Source: Chromohalobacter nigrandesensis (lineage in GTDB: Bacteria > Pseudomonadota > Gammaproteobacteria > Pseudomonadales > Halomonadaceae). Taken from it: a stretch of 64,000 nt of DNA. Within the stretch, counting starts at the first letter, position 1. Each line of letters begins with the position of its first letter. Made by a program: the position numbers and the translations under genes. The stretch lies in assembly GCF_023061285.1 (NCBI RefSeq), contig NZ_JAKGAM010000002.1:310001-374000 (forward strand), in the 5' to 3' direction. This document shows positions 20,303 through 29,971 of the stretch, piece by piece. Below the pieces are notes generated by a model, which saw only the letters and a list, made by a program, of their open reading frames with translations, searched no databases and was not told the origin of the DNA.

Positions 20303-21760
20303 ATGCTCAATGCTCTCCTACGCTACATGCAGCCAGCCGCGACCGCACTCGTCGCCCTGCTGGCGCTGCTGATTCCTGACGGCCGCACGCTCCCTGTTCG
20401 GGACGCGGCGTTGTCGGAGGTTTTCTCGCGTGACTTCATCCAGGTATTCACCCGCAATACGCCGTCGACCTATTACGAAGGTCGCCATGGCCCAACGGGA
20501 TTCGAATACGAGCTGGTGCGGCAATTCGCCGAGACATTGGACGTCAGCTTGTCGATCGATAGCCAGGGCAATATCGGCGACGTACTCACTGCCGTGCGCG
20601 GTGGCCGTGCCGATCTCGGCGCCGCGACACTGGCACTCGACCCCGCCGAGCCTGGGGTGAATTACACGCGCCCGATCATGTCGATGCAGCCCCTGGTCAT
20701 CTATCACCACGGCATCACTCCTCCCAAGGCACCGGAAGACCTCCTGGGGCTGGATATCGCCGCACTGCGTGGCTCAGGAACCGGCCATGCGCTTCGCGAT
20801 TTGCAGAAGTCGCTCCCCGAGCTTACGTGGCGAGAAACCGACGAACTGGAAGTCACTGACCTCATCGAAATGGTCGAGAAAGGCGAACTCGATGCCGCTG
20901 TCGTCTATGCCCATCAGTTCAAGCTCAATCGGCTTTTCTTCCCCGACGTGGAGAACGGCTTTCCTCTGGGCGAACCGCAAAGCCTGGTGTGGGCACTCCC
21001 CAAGGAGGGCGGCGTGGCACTCTTGCAAGCCGCCAACCAGTTTATTGCACGCCTTAGAGAGCACGGCGACCTTGCAGATCTAATCGCACGCTACTTCGGT
21101 CATGACAACTATCTCGAATACGTGGGTGCGAGCCTTTTCATCCGGCATGCCCAAAATCGCCTGCCGCGCTATGAAGACACTTTCAAGCAAGCGGCGCGCG
21201 ACTCCGGCTTCGACTGGAAACTGTTGGCTGCCCTGGGCTACCAGGAATCGCACTGGAAACCCCGCGCGACCTCACCGACCGGCGTGCGCGGCCTGATGAT
21301 GCTGACCAACGCCACCGCTGCCGAGGTCGGCGTGAGCAACCGACTCGACCCCGAACAGAGTATCGAGGGTGGCGCCATCTACCTCGGCCATGTGAAGGGG
21401 CGCCTGCAAGAAGAGATCACCGAACCGGACCGTACCTGGATGGCACTTGCTGCCTACAACGTCGGCCTGGGACACCTCTACGACGCTCAGAAGATCGCCA
21501 AGATGCAGGACGGCGACCCTTACAGCTGGGCGGACGTGCGCAAGGCTTTACCTCTGTTGCAGAAACGACAGTGGTACAGCAAAGTTCACCATGGCTACGC
21601 GCGTGGCGGCGAGCCGGTGATCTATGTGCGCAACATTCGGCGTTATTACGAAATTCTGAACTACGTGGATCGCAGCCGGCGCCAGTTTCACCAGCTCGGC
21701 GAACGCGACGATTCGATGCTTCAGGGAACGCCTTTCGACACCGTTCCGCCAGTGCTCTAG
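20303..21760 (+). CDS. mltF: Membrane-bound lytic murein transglycosylase F
   Basis: Cleaves peptidoglycan glycan strands to 1,6-anhydromuropeptides, the products that AmpD (elsewhere in this window) later processes. 485 residues: an N-terminal hydrophobic segment (about 9-26, no lipobox Cys obvious), a solute-binding-protein-like regulatory domain (about 45-270), then an SLT catalytic domain with [13 protein letters not shown] (catalytic E315), [16 protein letters not shown] and [13 protein letters not shown]. Convergent with tadA, one base between the stops. Confidence 0.93.
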   Translation: MLNALLRYMQPAATALVALLALLIPDGRTLPVRDAALSEVFSRDFIQVFTRNTPSTYYEGRHGPTGFEYELVRQFAETLDVSLSIDSQGNIGDVLTAVRGGRADLGAATLALDPAEPGVNYTRPIMSMQPLVIYHHGITPPKAPEDLLGLDIAALRGSGTGHALRDLQKSLPELTWRETDELEVTDLIEMVEKGELDAAVVYAHQFKLNRLFFPDVENGFPLGEPQSLVWALPKEGGVALLQAANQFIARLREHGDLADLIARYFGHDNYLEYVGASLFIRHAQNRLPRYEDTFKQAARDSGFDWKLLAALGYQESHWKPRATSPTGVRGLMMLTNATAAEVGVSNRLDPEQSIEGGAIYLGHVKGRLQEEITEPDRTWMALAAYNVGLGHLYDAQKIAKMQDGDPYSWADVRKALPLLQKRQWYSKVHHGYARGGEPVIYVRNIRRYYEILNYVDRSRRQFHQLGERDDSMLQGTPFDTVPPVL

Positions 21761-21761
21761 A

Positions 21762-22217
21762 TCAGTCACGTCGCGCAGCGAAAAAGGCTTTCAGCAATTG
21801 CGCTGCACGTGTCGCCAGCAGTCCGCCTTCCACCTGGACACGGTGATTGAACCACGGCTGGGCAAACAGGTTGGCCCGCGACTCGACCATGCCGCTCTTG
21901 GGTTCGGCAGCGCCGTACACGACCCGCGCCACCCGCGCATGGATGATCGCCCCGGCGCACATCATGCAAGGCTCCAGGGTGACGAAGAGCGTGCAGCTAT
22001 CCAGTCGATAATTGCCCAGATGCGCGGCGGCGTCGCGCAAGGCGCGCACCTCGGCATGCCCACTCGGATCGTGACACGAGACCGGAGCATTGAAGCTCGC
22101 CCCCACGATCTCGCCACTGGGCTCGACTACCACCGCGCCCACCGGCACCTCGCCTGCTTCCAACCCCATGCGCGCTTGATCCAGCGCACGGTGCATGTAG
22201 AAGGTATCGCTGCGCAT
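21762..22217 (-). CDS. tadA: tRNA-specific adenosine deaminase TadA
   Basis: Essential zinc deaminase forming inosine at position 34 of tRNA-Arg(ACG). 151 residues from the ATG at 22215-22217 (MRSDTFYMHRALDQA). Zinc and catalytic motifs are HAEVRALRDAA (His and Glu) and TLEPCMMCAGAI (two Cys). GEVPVGAVVV and NAPVSCHDPSGHAE are family-typical. An upstream extension to 22298 overlaps the tesB start and lacks family similarity. No clear ribosome-binding site is visible. Confidence 0.94.
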   Translation of the reverse strand: MRSDTFYMHRALDQARMGLEAGEVPVGAVVVEPSGEIVGASFNAPVSCHDPSGHAEVRALRDAAAHLGNYRLDSCTLFVTLEPCMMCAGAIIHARVARVVYGAAEPKSGMVESRANLFAQPWFNHRVQVEGGLLATRAAQLLKAFFAARRD

Positions 22218-22289
22218 CACAGGGGCACTCCGGTATGCTGGTAGAATTGCAACAATCGTATGAAAACGAGCCATCAGAAGGATGCCGGC

Positions 22290-23096
22290 ATGACGCAACC
22301 ACTCGCCACTCTCGTCGATCTATTGGGTCTGGAACCTCTGGAGGAGAACCTGTTTCGCGGTCGCAGCCAGGATCTCGGCCTTCCCCAGTTGTTTGGCGGC
22401 CAGGTGCTCGGCCAAGCACTTTCCGCCGCCACCCACACGGTCGATATGGCGCGCCGTGCCCACTCGTTGCACGGCTATTTTCTGCGCCCCGGCGACGCCA
22501 AACGTCCGGTAGTGTATCAGGTCGATCGCGTACGCGACGGCGGGAGTTTCACCACCCGGCGCGTCAGCGCCATCCAGAACGGCAAGACCATCTTCTTCTG
22601 CAGCGCTTCGTTCCAGGGCGAGGAACCGGGCTTCGGCCATCAACGTGAAATGCCCGACCTCGAGTCACCCCAAGCGCTGATCGAGGCCGGCGCCGAGGTG
22701 CAGCGTTTCGACGGCCATCCCATCGAGTTCCTGCATTTCCCGGATGTCACCACCGATATGCCGCGCAAGCGATTGTGGTTCCGACTCGCGGGCGAATTGC
22801 CCGAGGACGGCTCGCTGCACCGCTATTTGCTTGCCTACAGCTCTGACTTCAACCTGCTGACTACCAGCCTCGTCTCGCACGACACCTTTTTCGGCGACCC
22901 CCGGCTGCAGATCGCCAGCCTCGATCATGCCCTGTGGTTCCACGACGACGTGACCATCAACGACTGGCTACTGTATGACATGGAAAGCCCCTGGGCCGGC
23001 GCAGCACGTGGATTCGCGCGCGGCAGCGTCTACGACCGGACCGGACGGCTGGTCGCCTCAGTGGCACAGGAAGGCTTGGTCAGGCGTCGCTCTTGA
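22290..23096 (+). CDS. tesB: Acyl-CoA thioesterase II
   Basis: Double-hotdog enzyme that hydrolyses medium- and long-chain acyl-CoA. 268 residues, close to E. coli TesB (286). Motifs: ENLFRGRSQDLGLPQLFGGQ, LHGYFLRPGD, RRVSAIQNGKTIFFCSASF, the second hotdog LDHALWFHDD with the catalytic Asp region, and VASVAQEGLVRRR at the end with the catalytic Gln. AGGA lies 9 bp before the ATG at 22290; an in-frame ATG at 22260 is possible. It is divergent from tadA with only 72 bp between starts. Confidence 0.94.
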   Translation: MTQPLATLVDLLGLEPLEENLFRGRSQDLGLPQLFGGQVLGQALSAATHTVDMARRAHSLHGYFLRPGDAKRPVVYQVDRVRDGGSFTTRRVSAIQNGKTIFFCSASFQGEEPGFGHQREMPDLESPQALIEAGAEVQRFDGHPIEFLHFPDVTTDMPRKRLWFRLAGELPEDGSLHRYLLAYSSDFNLLTTSLVSHDTFFGDPRLQIASLDHALWFHDDVTINDWLLYDMESPWAGAARGFARGSVYDRTGRLVASVAQEGLVRRRS

Positions 23097-23128
23097 GCCA
23101 TAAAATGATGGCACTTTACCCGAGACGA

Positions 23129-23161
23129 AAAAACGCCAGCGGCACTGCCGCTGGCGTTTTT
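23129..23161. terminator. Bidirectional terminator after tesB
   Basis: A 16-base arm (AAAAACGCCAGCGGCA) is mirrored exactly around a single central C, giving a GC-rich stem with A- and T-tracts on both sides. It serves tesB (plus) and the alcohol dehydrogenase gene (minus). Confidence 0.92.
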
Positions 23162-23172
23162 CGCGCGTAGCG

Positions 23173-23207
23173 CGTAGCTCGTAGCTCGTAGCTCGTAGCT
23201 CGTAGCT
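23173..23207. repeat. Five tandem copies of the heptamer CGTAGCT
   Basis: Perfect units begin at 23173, 23180, 23187, 23194 and 23201; imperfect GCGCGTAG units precede them. The array lies between the tesB terminator and the stop codon of the alcohol dehydrogenase gene. Perfect short units suggest replication slippage and copy-number variation. Confidence 0.92.
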
Positions 23208-23209
23208 AT

Positions 23210-24265
23210 TCAGCCCTCTTTCATCGATGCCATGTCGATGACGAAGCGATAACGCACGTCGCCTTTCTGCATGCGATCCCAGGCTTCATTGATGTTCTGG
23301 ATATCGATCATCTCGACATCGCAGGTAATGCCCTTCTCGGCGCAGAAATCCAGCAATTCTTGCGTCTCAGGAATACCGCCGATCAGCGAACCGCCCAGCA
23401 CACGACGCCGGAAGATCAGGTTAGCGCCCGCCACGCCGGGCTCCAATGGTTGCATCTGGCCGACCAGAATGTGCGTACCGTCGTACTTCAAGGCCTGCAG
23501 GTACGGATTCAGGTCATGCTCGTTCGGCACGGTATCGAGCATGAAGTCGAAGGTCTCGGCGAGTGCCGCCATCTGTTCCTCGTCGGAAGAGACCACCACA
23601 TGATCGGCGCCGTTGGACTTGGCCTCGGCGATCTTGCTCTCGGAACGCGTAAACAAGGTGACCTCGGCACCCAGTGCCTTGGCCAGCTTGACGCCCATGT
23701 GACCGAGTCCCCCCATGCCGATCACGCCGACCTTGTCACCCGGTTTGACGCCATAATGACGCAGCGGCGAATAGGTGGTGACCCCGGCACACAGAATCGG
23801 TGCTGCGGACTTGAGATCGATACCTTCCGGCATGCGCAGCACGAAACGCTCGCTGACCGTGACCCGGTCGGAATAGCCGCCCTGGGTGAGACTGCCGTCG
23901 TGGCGGTCGGGGCTGCCGTAGGTCATGGTGAAGCCCTCGGCGCAGTACTGCTCCACTCCATCGTTGCACGCTTGGCAATGACGGCAGGAATCGACCATGC
24001 AACCCACGCCGACCACATCGCCTTCCTTGAAGTTGGCGACATCACTGCCGACGGATGTGACCCGACCGACGATCTCGTGGCCCGGTACGATCGGATACTG
24101 CGCCATTCCCCAGTCGTCGCGTGCGAAGTGCAGGTCGCTGTGGCAGACCCCGCAGTAGAGAATCTCGATGGCGACGTCATCGGGACGCGGCGTGCGGCGC
24201 TCGAAAGCATATGGCTCGAGTGCCGACTCGGCAGAGTGCATTGCATAGCCCGTGGCTTGTGGCAT
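23210..24265 (-). CDS. Zinc-dependent NAD(P) alcohol dehydrogenase, YahK/cinnamyl-alcohol-dehydrogenase type
   Basis: Medium-chain dehydrogenase that probably reduces aldehydes with NADPH. 351 residues. Catalytic zinc ligands appear in YCGVCHSDLH and PGHEIVGRV; structural zinc cysteines in GCMVDSCRHCQACNDGVEQYC; the Rossmann motif is GMGGLGHMGVKLAKALGAEV. The ATG at 24263-24265 (MPQATGYAM) has AGGA upstream; the longer frame to 24439 is spurious. It is divergent from an AraC_N-type regulator, an arrangement like E. coli yqhC-yqhD, suggesting aldehyde-responsive control (inference). Confidence 0.92.
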   Translation of the reverse strand: MPQATGYAMHSAESALEPYAFERRTPRPDDVAIEILYCGVCHSDLHFARDDWGMAQYPIVPGHEIVGRVTSVGSDVANFKEGDVVGVGCMVDSCRHCQACNDGVEQYCAEGFTMTYGSPDRHDGSLTQGGYSDRVTVSERFVLRMPEGIDLKSAAPILCAGVTTYSPLRHYGVKPGDKVGVIGMGGLGHMGVKLAKALGAEVTLFTRSESKIAEAKSNGADHVVVSSDEEQMAALAETFDFMLDTVPNEHDLNPYLQALKYDGTHILVGQMQPLEPGVAGANLIFRRRVLGGSLIGGIPETQELLDFCAEKGITCDVEMIDIQNINEAWDRMQKGDVRYRFVIDMASMKEG

Positions 24266-24494
24266 AGAGAATATCCTATGAATGGTGAGTGCAACCGCGT
24301 ACCGGCTCAGCGAATCGCTCAGCCTGGGTCGCGAACACGACCAGTGTGGGTGCCATAGGCGATTTCCTCCATGCCCGATTCTGTGTAATCTTTGCCTGTA
24401 ACTATTGCCTCGCCCCCTGAATCGCCGAATAGACGGCATTTTTCATGCACGATGTTATCCTGACGGGCGTTCGCCATTGCCGAGGAGCCACCTC

Positions 24495-25424
24495 ATGACC
24501 CACCCATCGCCCCCTCACTTGACCGCCGGTGGGCCCCGCGCCGAACCTTCCTCGGAGACGCGCCTAGCCGCGCGCTTGGCGTCGCTCACCACTCGAGATG
24601 GCTTCACGCCCACCACACTGCCCGGCGTACAACTCATCGCCTCGCATTGCGGCCATCCGCGCACACCACTGATGTACGAGCCTAGCCTGGTGATCATCGT
24701 TCAGGGCAACAAGACCGGGTATCTCGGCGATCGCATCATCCACTACGGCGCTGGTCACTATCTGATCCAGGCCATGTCCCTGCCTTTCGAGTGCGAAACC
24801 CACGCTTCCGACACCGAGCCTCTGCTGGGCTTGTCAGTGAGTCTCGACATGACCATGCTCAGCGATCTGGTGGCGCGCCTGCCATCGGCGACTTCTCCAC
24901 GCATGCCCGCTCCCATGGCCGCCGTCTCCATGGACGCCGACATGGAAGAGAACGTGTCACGGCTCATCGATTGTCTCGACGACCCCGAGCAAGCCGCAGC
25001 CCTGGGCGATGGGCGCATCCGGGAAGTCCTGTTCACCGCGCTTCGCGGGCCACAGGGTGCCTCGTTGCGTCAGCTGGTCGCCTACCATGGCCAATACTCG
25101 CGCATCGCCGAGGCGCTGGCCTTCCTGCATCAACACTATACTCAGACCCTGAACGTTGACACGCTCGCACAACGCGTCAACATGAGCGCTTCGCATTTCC
25201 ATCATCACTTCAAACGCACCACGCAACTCGCGCCGATGCAGTATCTCAAGCGCCTGCGCCTGCTCAAGGCGCGCGCCCTGCTCACCCAGCAGGGCTATCA
25301 AGTCGCCCAGGCCGCCACCCAGGTGGGTTACCAGAGCGCCTCGCAGTTCAGCCGCGATTACAAACGCTATTTCGGTCAGAACCCCTTAGGGGATCGACAA
25401 CACGCCACCCCCGTCGCGTCGTGA
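24495..25424 (+). CDS. AraC-family transcriptional regulator with AraC_N domain
   Basis: DNA-binding activator of 309 residues. The N-terminal AraC_N sensor (about 35-195; PLMYEPSLVIIVQGNKTGYLG, HYLIQAMSLPFECET) is followed by two C-terminal helix-turn-helix motifs (about 225-305; LAQRVNMSASHFHHHFKR, QVAQAATQVGYQSASQFSRDYKRYFGQNP). The ATG at 24495 has GAGGAG 7 bp upstream. Its divergent position makes the neighbouring alcohol dehydrogenase gene the likely target. Confidence 0.92.
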   Translation: MTHPSPPHLTAGGPRAEPSSETRLAARLASLTTRDGFTPTTLPGVQLIASHCGHPRTPLMYEPSLVIIVQGNKTGYLGDRIIHYGAGHYLIQAMSLPFECETHASDTEPLLGLSVSLDMTMLSDLVARLPSATSPRMPAPMAAVSMDADMEENVSRLIDCLDDPEQAAALGDGRIREVLFTALRGPQGASLRQLVAYHGQYSRIAEALAFLHQHYTQTLNVDTLAQRVNMSASHFHHHFKRTTQLAPMQYLKRLRLLKARALLTQQGYQVAQAATQVGYQSASQFSRDYKRYFGQNPLGDRQHATPVAS

Positions 25425-25542
25425 TACCTAAAGTAGCGCCCCCTACATGCCGATAACAATATCCTGAAGGCTCCTGCACGGCGTTTGCCACTGCACGCCA
25501 TTCATCGATGCATCACGGCACGGTACCGCTCGTGGTCGTACA

Positions 25543-28065
25543 ATGCCTTATCAGGAAAGCACCGACCGCATGATCCACCTGACCTCTTCAGCTTCTGTCG
25601 ACAACGCCATCCATGGCCAATGGGACCCGTGGTTGATCGTGCTGTCGTGCCTGGTAGCGTGGCTCGCTTCGGGCCTCGGACTGGTGATCGGCGAGCGCAT
25701 GCAGGAAGCCGATAATCGCCTGCGCCGAGGCGTCTGGCTAGTCGCCGGCGCCGGCATGATGGGGCTGGGAGTGTGGAGTATGCATTTCATCGGGATGCTC
25801 GCACTGCGCCTGCCATTGCCCATGCAACATGATGTGGGGCTGACATTCTTGTCGCTACTTCCGGCCGTGCTTGGCAGTATCTACACCATGCGCATCATGG
25901 CCCGGCCCGTCGCGAAACCGCGTTACTCGGTACTGGGGGGACTGGTGTTGGGTGCGGGTATCGGCACCATGCACTACCTGGGCATGGAGGCCATGCGCGT
26001 CCCCGTCGCCGTGCGCTACGATGCCACGCTGTTCGTCATGTCGTTCGGCGTTGCGCTAGTACTCAGCGTGGTGGCAATGCTGGCTCACCGCTACTGCGTT
26101 CGCCACCGCCGCCTGACACACCTCGGCCGGCGTCTTTTCGGGGTCGCCGCCTGCATCGCACTCGCCAGCAGCGGCATGCATTACGTCGCCATGTACGCCA
26201 CGTATTATCTCCCGATACCCGCAGCCCCCCACCACATGGTAGAAACATCGCCCTCGTGGCTCGCCGTTAGCGTCAGTAGTGTCGTCACGTTACTGTTGCT
26301 GTTCGCCGCGCTGAGTGTCGCCATCGACCGGCGCCTGCAGCGCCACGCGCGTCAGTCGACGATGTCACGCGAACAACTCATGGAAGTCATCGCCGCGATT
26401 AATGACGCCTTCCTGCTGTTCGATGCCCAAGGCCGGATCGTACTCAGCAACCGGGCCTTCACGACCATGACCGGCTACTCTCCCACCGACATTCAAGGCA
26501 AGCCTCTGTCAGTGCTCGAGCACTCCAATGCAAGCGCCCGAATCCAACGCGATATACGCCGCCACATCATCGACAGCGGACAATGGCAAGGTGAGATCAA
26601 GGCACGGCGCAAGGACGGCCAGGCCTTCCCCGCGCGCTTGAGCATCAGCCGCGTCGAGTACAGTCAGGGCACCACCCGACATTACGTCGCCACGCTCAAC
26701 GACTTGAGCGCGCGTCGCGAGGCAGAAGCGAAAATCCACCGCCTGGCGCATCACGACACCCTAACCGGACTGCCCAATCGCCGAACCCTCTACGAGCGTC
26801 TCGACGCCATACAAGCCGATTGCCGTACCCACCATACCAGCGGTGCGCTGATCATGCTCGACATCGACAACTTCAAGGCACTCAACGACTCACGAGGCCA
26901 TGCTGCCGGCGATATACTGCTGCGCCATGTGGCACATCGCCTCAAGCGTTTCGCACGCCACGAGCACGATCTGGCACGCCTGGACGGCAATGAATTCGCC
27001 CTGGTCGTGACCGGCTTGCCATCCGCTCGCGACACCGCCATTGCCGAATTGCAACACCACATGACCACCGTGCAACAAGCCGCCAGCGGCATGTACAGTC
27101 TCGACGATTATTCGCACCCCACGACGCATAGCCTGGGCGGGGTGTGGTTCAGTGACGACGACGTGGCAACGGACGAGCTGGTCAAGCGCGCCAGCCTGGC
27201 GCTCTCGCAGGCCAAGCAGAACGGGGGCAACGCGGCTCACGTCTTCCATCCCGAGATGGAAGCCGCCCTCCGCGATCGCCTATGGATGGAAGCCGAGCTG
27301 CGCCAGGCTATCCAGAGCGAGCAGATGCGCTTGTACTACCAACCCCAGGTCGATACCGGAAGCGCCATCATCGGAGCCGAGACGCTGATCCGCTGGCAGC
27401 ATCCCGAACGTGGCATGATCTCTCCGGGCGCATTCATTCCCCTCGCCGAGGAAACCGGATTGATCGTGCCCATGGGGCAATGGGTGCTGGCAAAGGCATG
27501 CGAACGACTGGCTTGCTGGGCGACAGATCCGGCGTTGGCCGACCTGCAGCTGTCCGTCAATGTCAGTGTGCACCAGTTTCAGCAGCACGACTTCGTCGCC
27601 CAGGTGCTGGCCTCACTCGCCGACCATCAAGCGCCACCCGAACGCCTTACTCTGGAACTCACCGAAAGCCTGCTACTCGTCAACGTCGAGAGCGTCATCG
27701 ACAAGATGATGCAGCTCAAGCACCACGGCGTGAGCTTTTCCCTGGATGACTTCGGCACCGGCTATTCGTCGCTGGCCTATTTAAAGCGCCTACCGTTCAA
27801 TACCTTGAAGATCGATCTCTCCTTCGTGCGCGACGTCCTCGTCGAGGCCAACGATGCCGCCATCGTCAAGACCATCATCGCCCTGGCCGACAGCCTGCAA
27901 CTCAAGACCGTGGCCGAAGGTGTGGAAACCCTGCCTCAACGCGATTTCCTCGCGCGGCTCGGCTGTCATCATTACCAAGGCTATTACTATGGACGCCCGA
28001 GTTCTGTCGAGACCTTCGAAGCGCTCGTCACGCCACCACCTGCACAACACACGACACTCAGATAA
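25543..28065 (+). CDS. Membrane signalling protein: MHYT sensor, PAS, degenerate GGDEF, EAL
   Basis: Cyclic-di-GMP protein of 840 residues. An MHYT seven-helix membrane sensor (about 30-265) contains the MHF, MHY and MHY motifs of this proposed gas or metal sensor. A PAS domain follows (about 282-390; DAFLLFDAQGRIVLSNRAF). The GGDEF domain (about 403-560; HDTLTGLPNRRTL) has LDGNEF where RxGGDEF is expected, so cyclase activity is probably lost. The EAL domain (about 575-825) keeps ETLIRWQHP, DDFGTGYSSLAYLKRLPFNTLKID and VAEGVET, so a phosphodiesterase is likely. Start uncertain: ATG 25543 or ATG 25570. Confidence 0.92.
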   Translation: MPYQESTDRMIHLTSSASVDNAIHGQWDPWLIVLSCLVAWLASGLGLVIGERMQEADNRLRRGVWLVAGAGMMGLGVWSMHFIGMLALRLPLPMQHDVGLTFLSLLPAVLGSIYTMRIMARPVAKPRYSVLGGLVLGAGIGTMHYLGMEAMRVPVAVRYDATLFVMSFGVALVLSVVAMLAHRYCVRHRRLTHLGRRLFGVAACIALASSGMHYVAMYATYYLPIPAAPHHMVETSPSWLAVSVSSVVTLLLLFAALSVAIDRRLQRHARQSTMSREQLMEVIAAINDAFLLFDAQGRIVLSNRAFTTMTGYSPTDIQGKPLSVLEHSNASARIQRDIRRHIIDSGQWQGEIKARRKDGQAFPARLSISRVEYSQGTTRHYVATLNDLSARREAEAKIHRLAHHDTLTGLPNRRTLYERLDAIQADCRTHHTSGALIMLDIDNFKALNDSRGHAAGDILLRHVAHRLKRFARHEHDLARLDGNEFALVVTGLPSARDTAIAELQHHMTTVQQAASGMYSLDDYSHPTTHSLGGVWFSDDDVATDELVKRASLALSQAKQNGGNAAHVFHPEMEAALRDRLWMEAELRQAIQSEQMRLYYQPQVDTGSAIIGAETLIRWQHPERGMISPGAFIPLAEETGLIVPMGQWVLAKACERLACWATDPALADLQLSVNVSVHQFQQHDFVAQVLASLADHQAPPERLTLELTESLLLVNVESVIDKMMQLKHHGVSFSLDDFGTGYSSLAYLKRLPFNTLKIDLSFVRDVLVEANDAAIVKTIIALADSLQLKTVAEGVETLPQRDFLARLGCHHYQGYYYGRPSSVETFEALVTPPPAQHTTLR

Positions 28066-28130
28066 GCCCCATCATGCCGCGCGTAGTAACAGCGCAACAG
28101 GATGACCAGCCACGCAATCGAACGCGCCCG

Positions 28131-28916
28131 TCACAACACCTTGAGCGTCGGCCAAGTGTGCCCCGGCCGCGCCACCAGGGTGTCACGCAAGGCCTCGCCC
28201 GCCGCCCCGCTGGTCAGCATCACATCGAAGGTCTCGAGATCGGCGAAAAACGCCGGGCGCACCAGGTCGAGCTTGCTCTCGTCGGCGACGAGGATGCGCT
28301 GCACGGCGGTCTCCAGCGCCACCTGCTTGGGCACCACCTCATGGAAGTGAAAGCAGCTCACGCCCTTGTCGGCATGTACGCCGGCAGCGGAAATGAACGC
28401 TTTGTTGATGCCCAGGCGGCGGATCGCGGTGACCAGCTCCTCACCGCCAAAAGACTGTGACACGGGGTAATAAAGCCCGCCGAGCAGTACCAGGCGCACG
28501 TGAGGCAGCGCCATTTGCTCGATGGCATTGGCGACGTTGAGCGCGTACGTCACCACCGTCAGCGGCATCTCGGGGTCGAGCCCGGCGAACAGCGGAATCA
28601 GCGTCGTGCCGCAATCCACGAAGATGGTGTCATCGGCCTTGATCATGCGCACCGCCTCATCACACATACGCTGCTTGGCCTGCGCAAAGCTGTCCTGCTG
28701 GGCGGCGAAATCGTAGCCGGTGGCCACCTGAGGATTCTCGGCCAACAACAAACGTCCGCCCAGCGAGACGATGGTGTCCTGGCTGGCGGCAATGTCGCGG
28801 CGTATGGTCATCTCCGAGACTTGGCAGCGCTGTGCTGCTTCGGCGATGGACAACATGCCTTCCGCACGCAAGGCATCCTGCAGCCATTCAAGGCGGGCCG
28901 CACTGCGGCTATTCAT
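28131..28916 (-). CDS. deoR: DeoR-family repressor of the deoxynucleoside operon
   Basis: Repressor of 261 residues. N-terminal helix-turn-helix (about 5-60; MLSIAEAAQRCQVSEMTIRRDIA) and the DeoRC sugar-phosphate sensor domain (about 80-235; FVDCGTTLIPLFAGL, VVTYALNVANAI, GGLYYPVSQSFGGEE, KAFISAAGVHADKGVSCFH). By homology the inducer is deoxyribose-5-phosphate. The ATG at 28914-28916 has GGAGAG upstream. It is divergent from deoC-deoA-deoB-deoD-cdd, with a palindrome matching the E. coli DeoR operator between them, which makes this a true DeoR rather than a generic family member. Confidence 0.93.
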   Translation of the reverse strand: MNSRSAARLEWLQDALRAEGMLSIAEAAQRCQVSEMTIRRDIAASQDTIVSLGGRLLLAENPQVATGYDFAAQQDSFAQAKQRMCDEAVRMIKADDTIFVDCGTTLIPLFAGLDPEMPLTVVTYALNVANAIEQMALPHVRLVLLGGLYYPVSQSFGGEELVTAIRRLGINKAFISAAGVHADKGVSCFHFHEVVPKQVALETAVQRILVADESKLDLVRPAFFADLETFDVMLTSGAAGEALRDTLVARPGHTWPTLKVL

Positions 28917-28961
28917 TTCGCATCTCTCCGACACATTTTGTTAGCTTAGCCACAAATTTTC

Positions 28962-28977
28962 TGTTAAAAAAATAACA
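28962..28977. promoter_or_regulatory. DeoR operator TGTTA-N6-TAACA
   Basis: TGTTA-AAAAAA-TAACA is a perfect inverted repeat with the same arms and 6-bp spacing as the E. coli deo operator (TGTTA-GAATTC-TAACA). A further half-site TTGTTA lies about 24 bp to the left. It lies between deoR and deoC, so it can serve both genes. Confidence 0.88.
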
Positions 28978-29121
28978 AATGTAGCCCAACAATGAAGACA
29001 AGGACATTACCATGCCAGCGTCTTTCTGCGCGTCATCCGACATATTCGGCGTCCGCGCGACCGACTCATCGACCCATGCACGCGCGCCAAGCGCATGCTT
29101 GCCACTCGGGGACTCACGCCC

Positions 29122-29895
29122 ATGACCGATCTCACGCTCATCGCCCGTCAGGCGCTCGGCCTGATGGATCTGACCTCGCTCAACGATGATGACGACAGCG
29201 CTCGTATCCAGGCGCTATGCCGCCGTGCCGACACGCCCGCCGGCCATCCCGCCGCGCTGTGCCTGTATCCGGCCTTCATCGAGGACGCCCAGCGCGAACT
29301 CGACGCCCTCGGCCTGACCCAGCGCGTGCGCATCGCCACGGTGACCAATTTCCCTGACGGCGCCCCCAATGCCGAGCGCGCGGCGCGCGAGACACGCCTC
29401 GCCGTGGCCGCCGGCGCCGACGAAGTCGACGTGGTCTTTCCCTATCGCGCCCTGCGCGACGGCGCGCCCGATGTCGGCCGCTTGCTCGTCGAGGCTTGCC
29501 GCGAAGCCTGTGGCGGCGCGACCTTGAAGGTCATCCTCGAGAGCGGCGAACTCGAGGATCCTGCCCTGATCCGTCAGGCCGCGGAGATCGCGATCACTGC
29601 GGGTGCCGATTTCATCAAGACCTCCACCGGCAAGGTCGCCGTCAACGCCACCCTCGAGGCCGCCGAGATCATGCTCGAGACGATACGCGACAGCGGCCGC
29701 GACGTCGGCTTCAAGGCCGCCGGCGGCATTCGCACCACCGAGGACGCCAAGGCCTATCTCGAGCTGGCCGCGCGGATCATGGGCGAGGACTGGATCAGCG
29801 CCGCGCATTTCCGCTTCGGTGCCTCGGGGCTGCTCGATGCCCTGCTCGCCACCTTGGACATCGGCGAGGCCGACACCGCACCAAGCGGTTACTGA
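29122..29895 (+). CDS. deoC: Deoxyribose-phosphate aldolase
   Basis: Splits 2-deoxyribose-5-phosphate into glyceraldehyde-3-phosphate and acetaldehyde, the last step of deoxynucleoside catabolism. 257 residues (E. coli 259). Motifs: [67 protein letters not shown] with the Schiff-base Lys, and [10 protein letters not shown]. The ATG at 29122 is preceded by GGGGA; an in-frame upstream start (29095) is less likely. First gene of the deo operon. Confidence 0.97.
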   Translation: MTDLTLIARQALGLMDLTSLNDDDDSARIQALCRRADTPAGHPAALCLYPAFIEDAQRELDALGLTQRVRIATVTNFPDGAPNAERAARETRLAVAAGADEVDVVFPYRALRDGAPDVGRLLVEACREACGGATLKVILESGELEDPALIRQAAEIAITAGADFIKTSTGKVAVNATLEAAEIMLETIRDSGRDVGFKAAGGIRTTEDAKAYLELAARIMGEDWISAAHFRFGASGLLDALLATLDIGEADTAPSGY

Positions 29896-29971
29896 AGGCT
29901 GTCCGGCAACACCCATACACAACGACAGACATCGACATTCACCGGCAGACAATAACAACGCGGACATCGCC

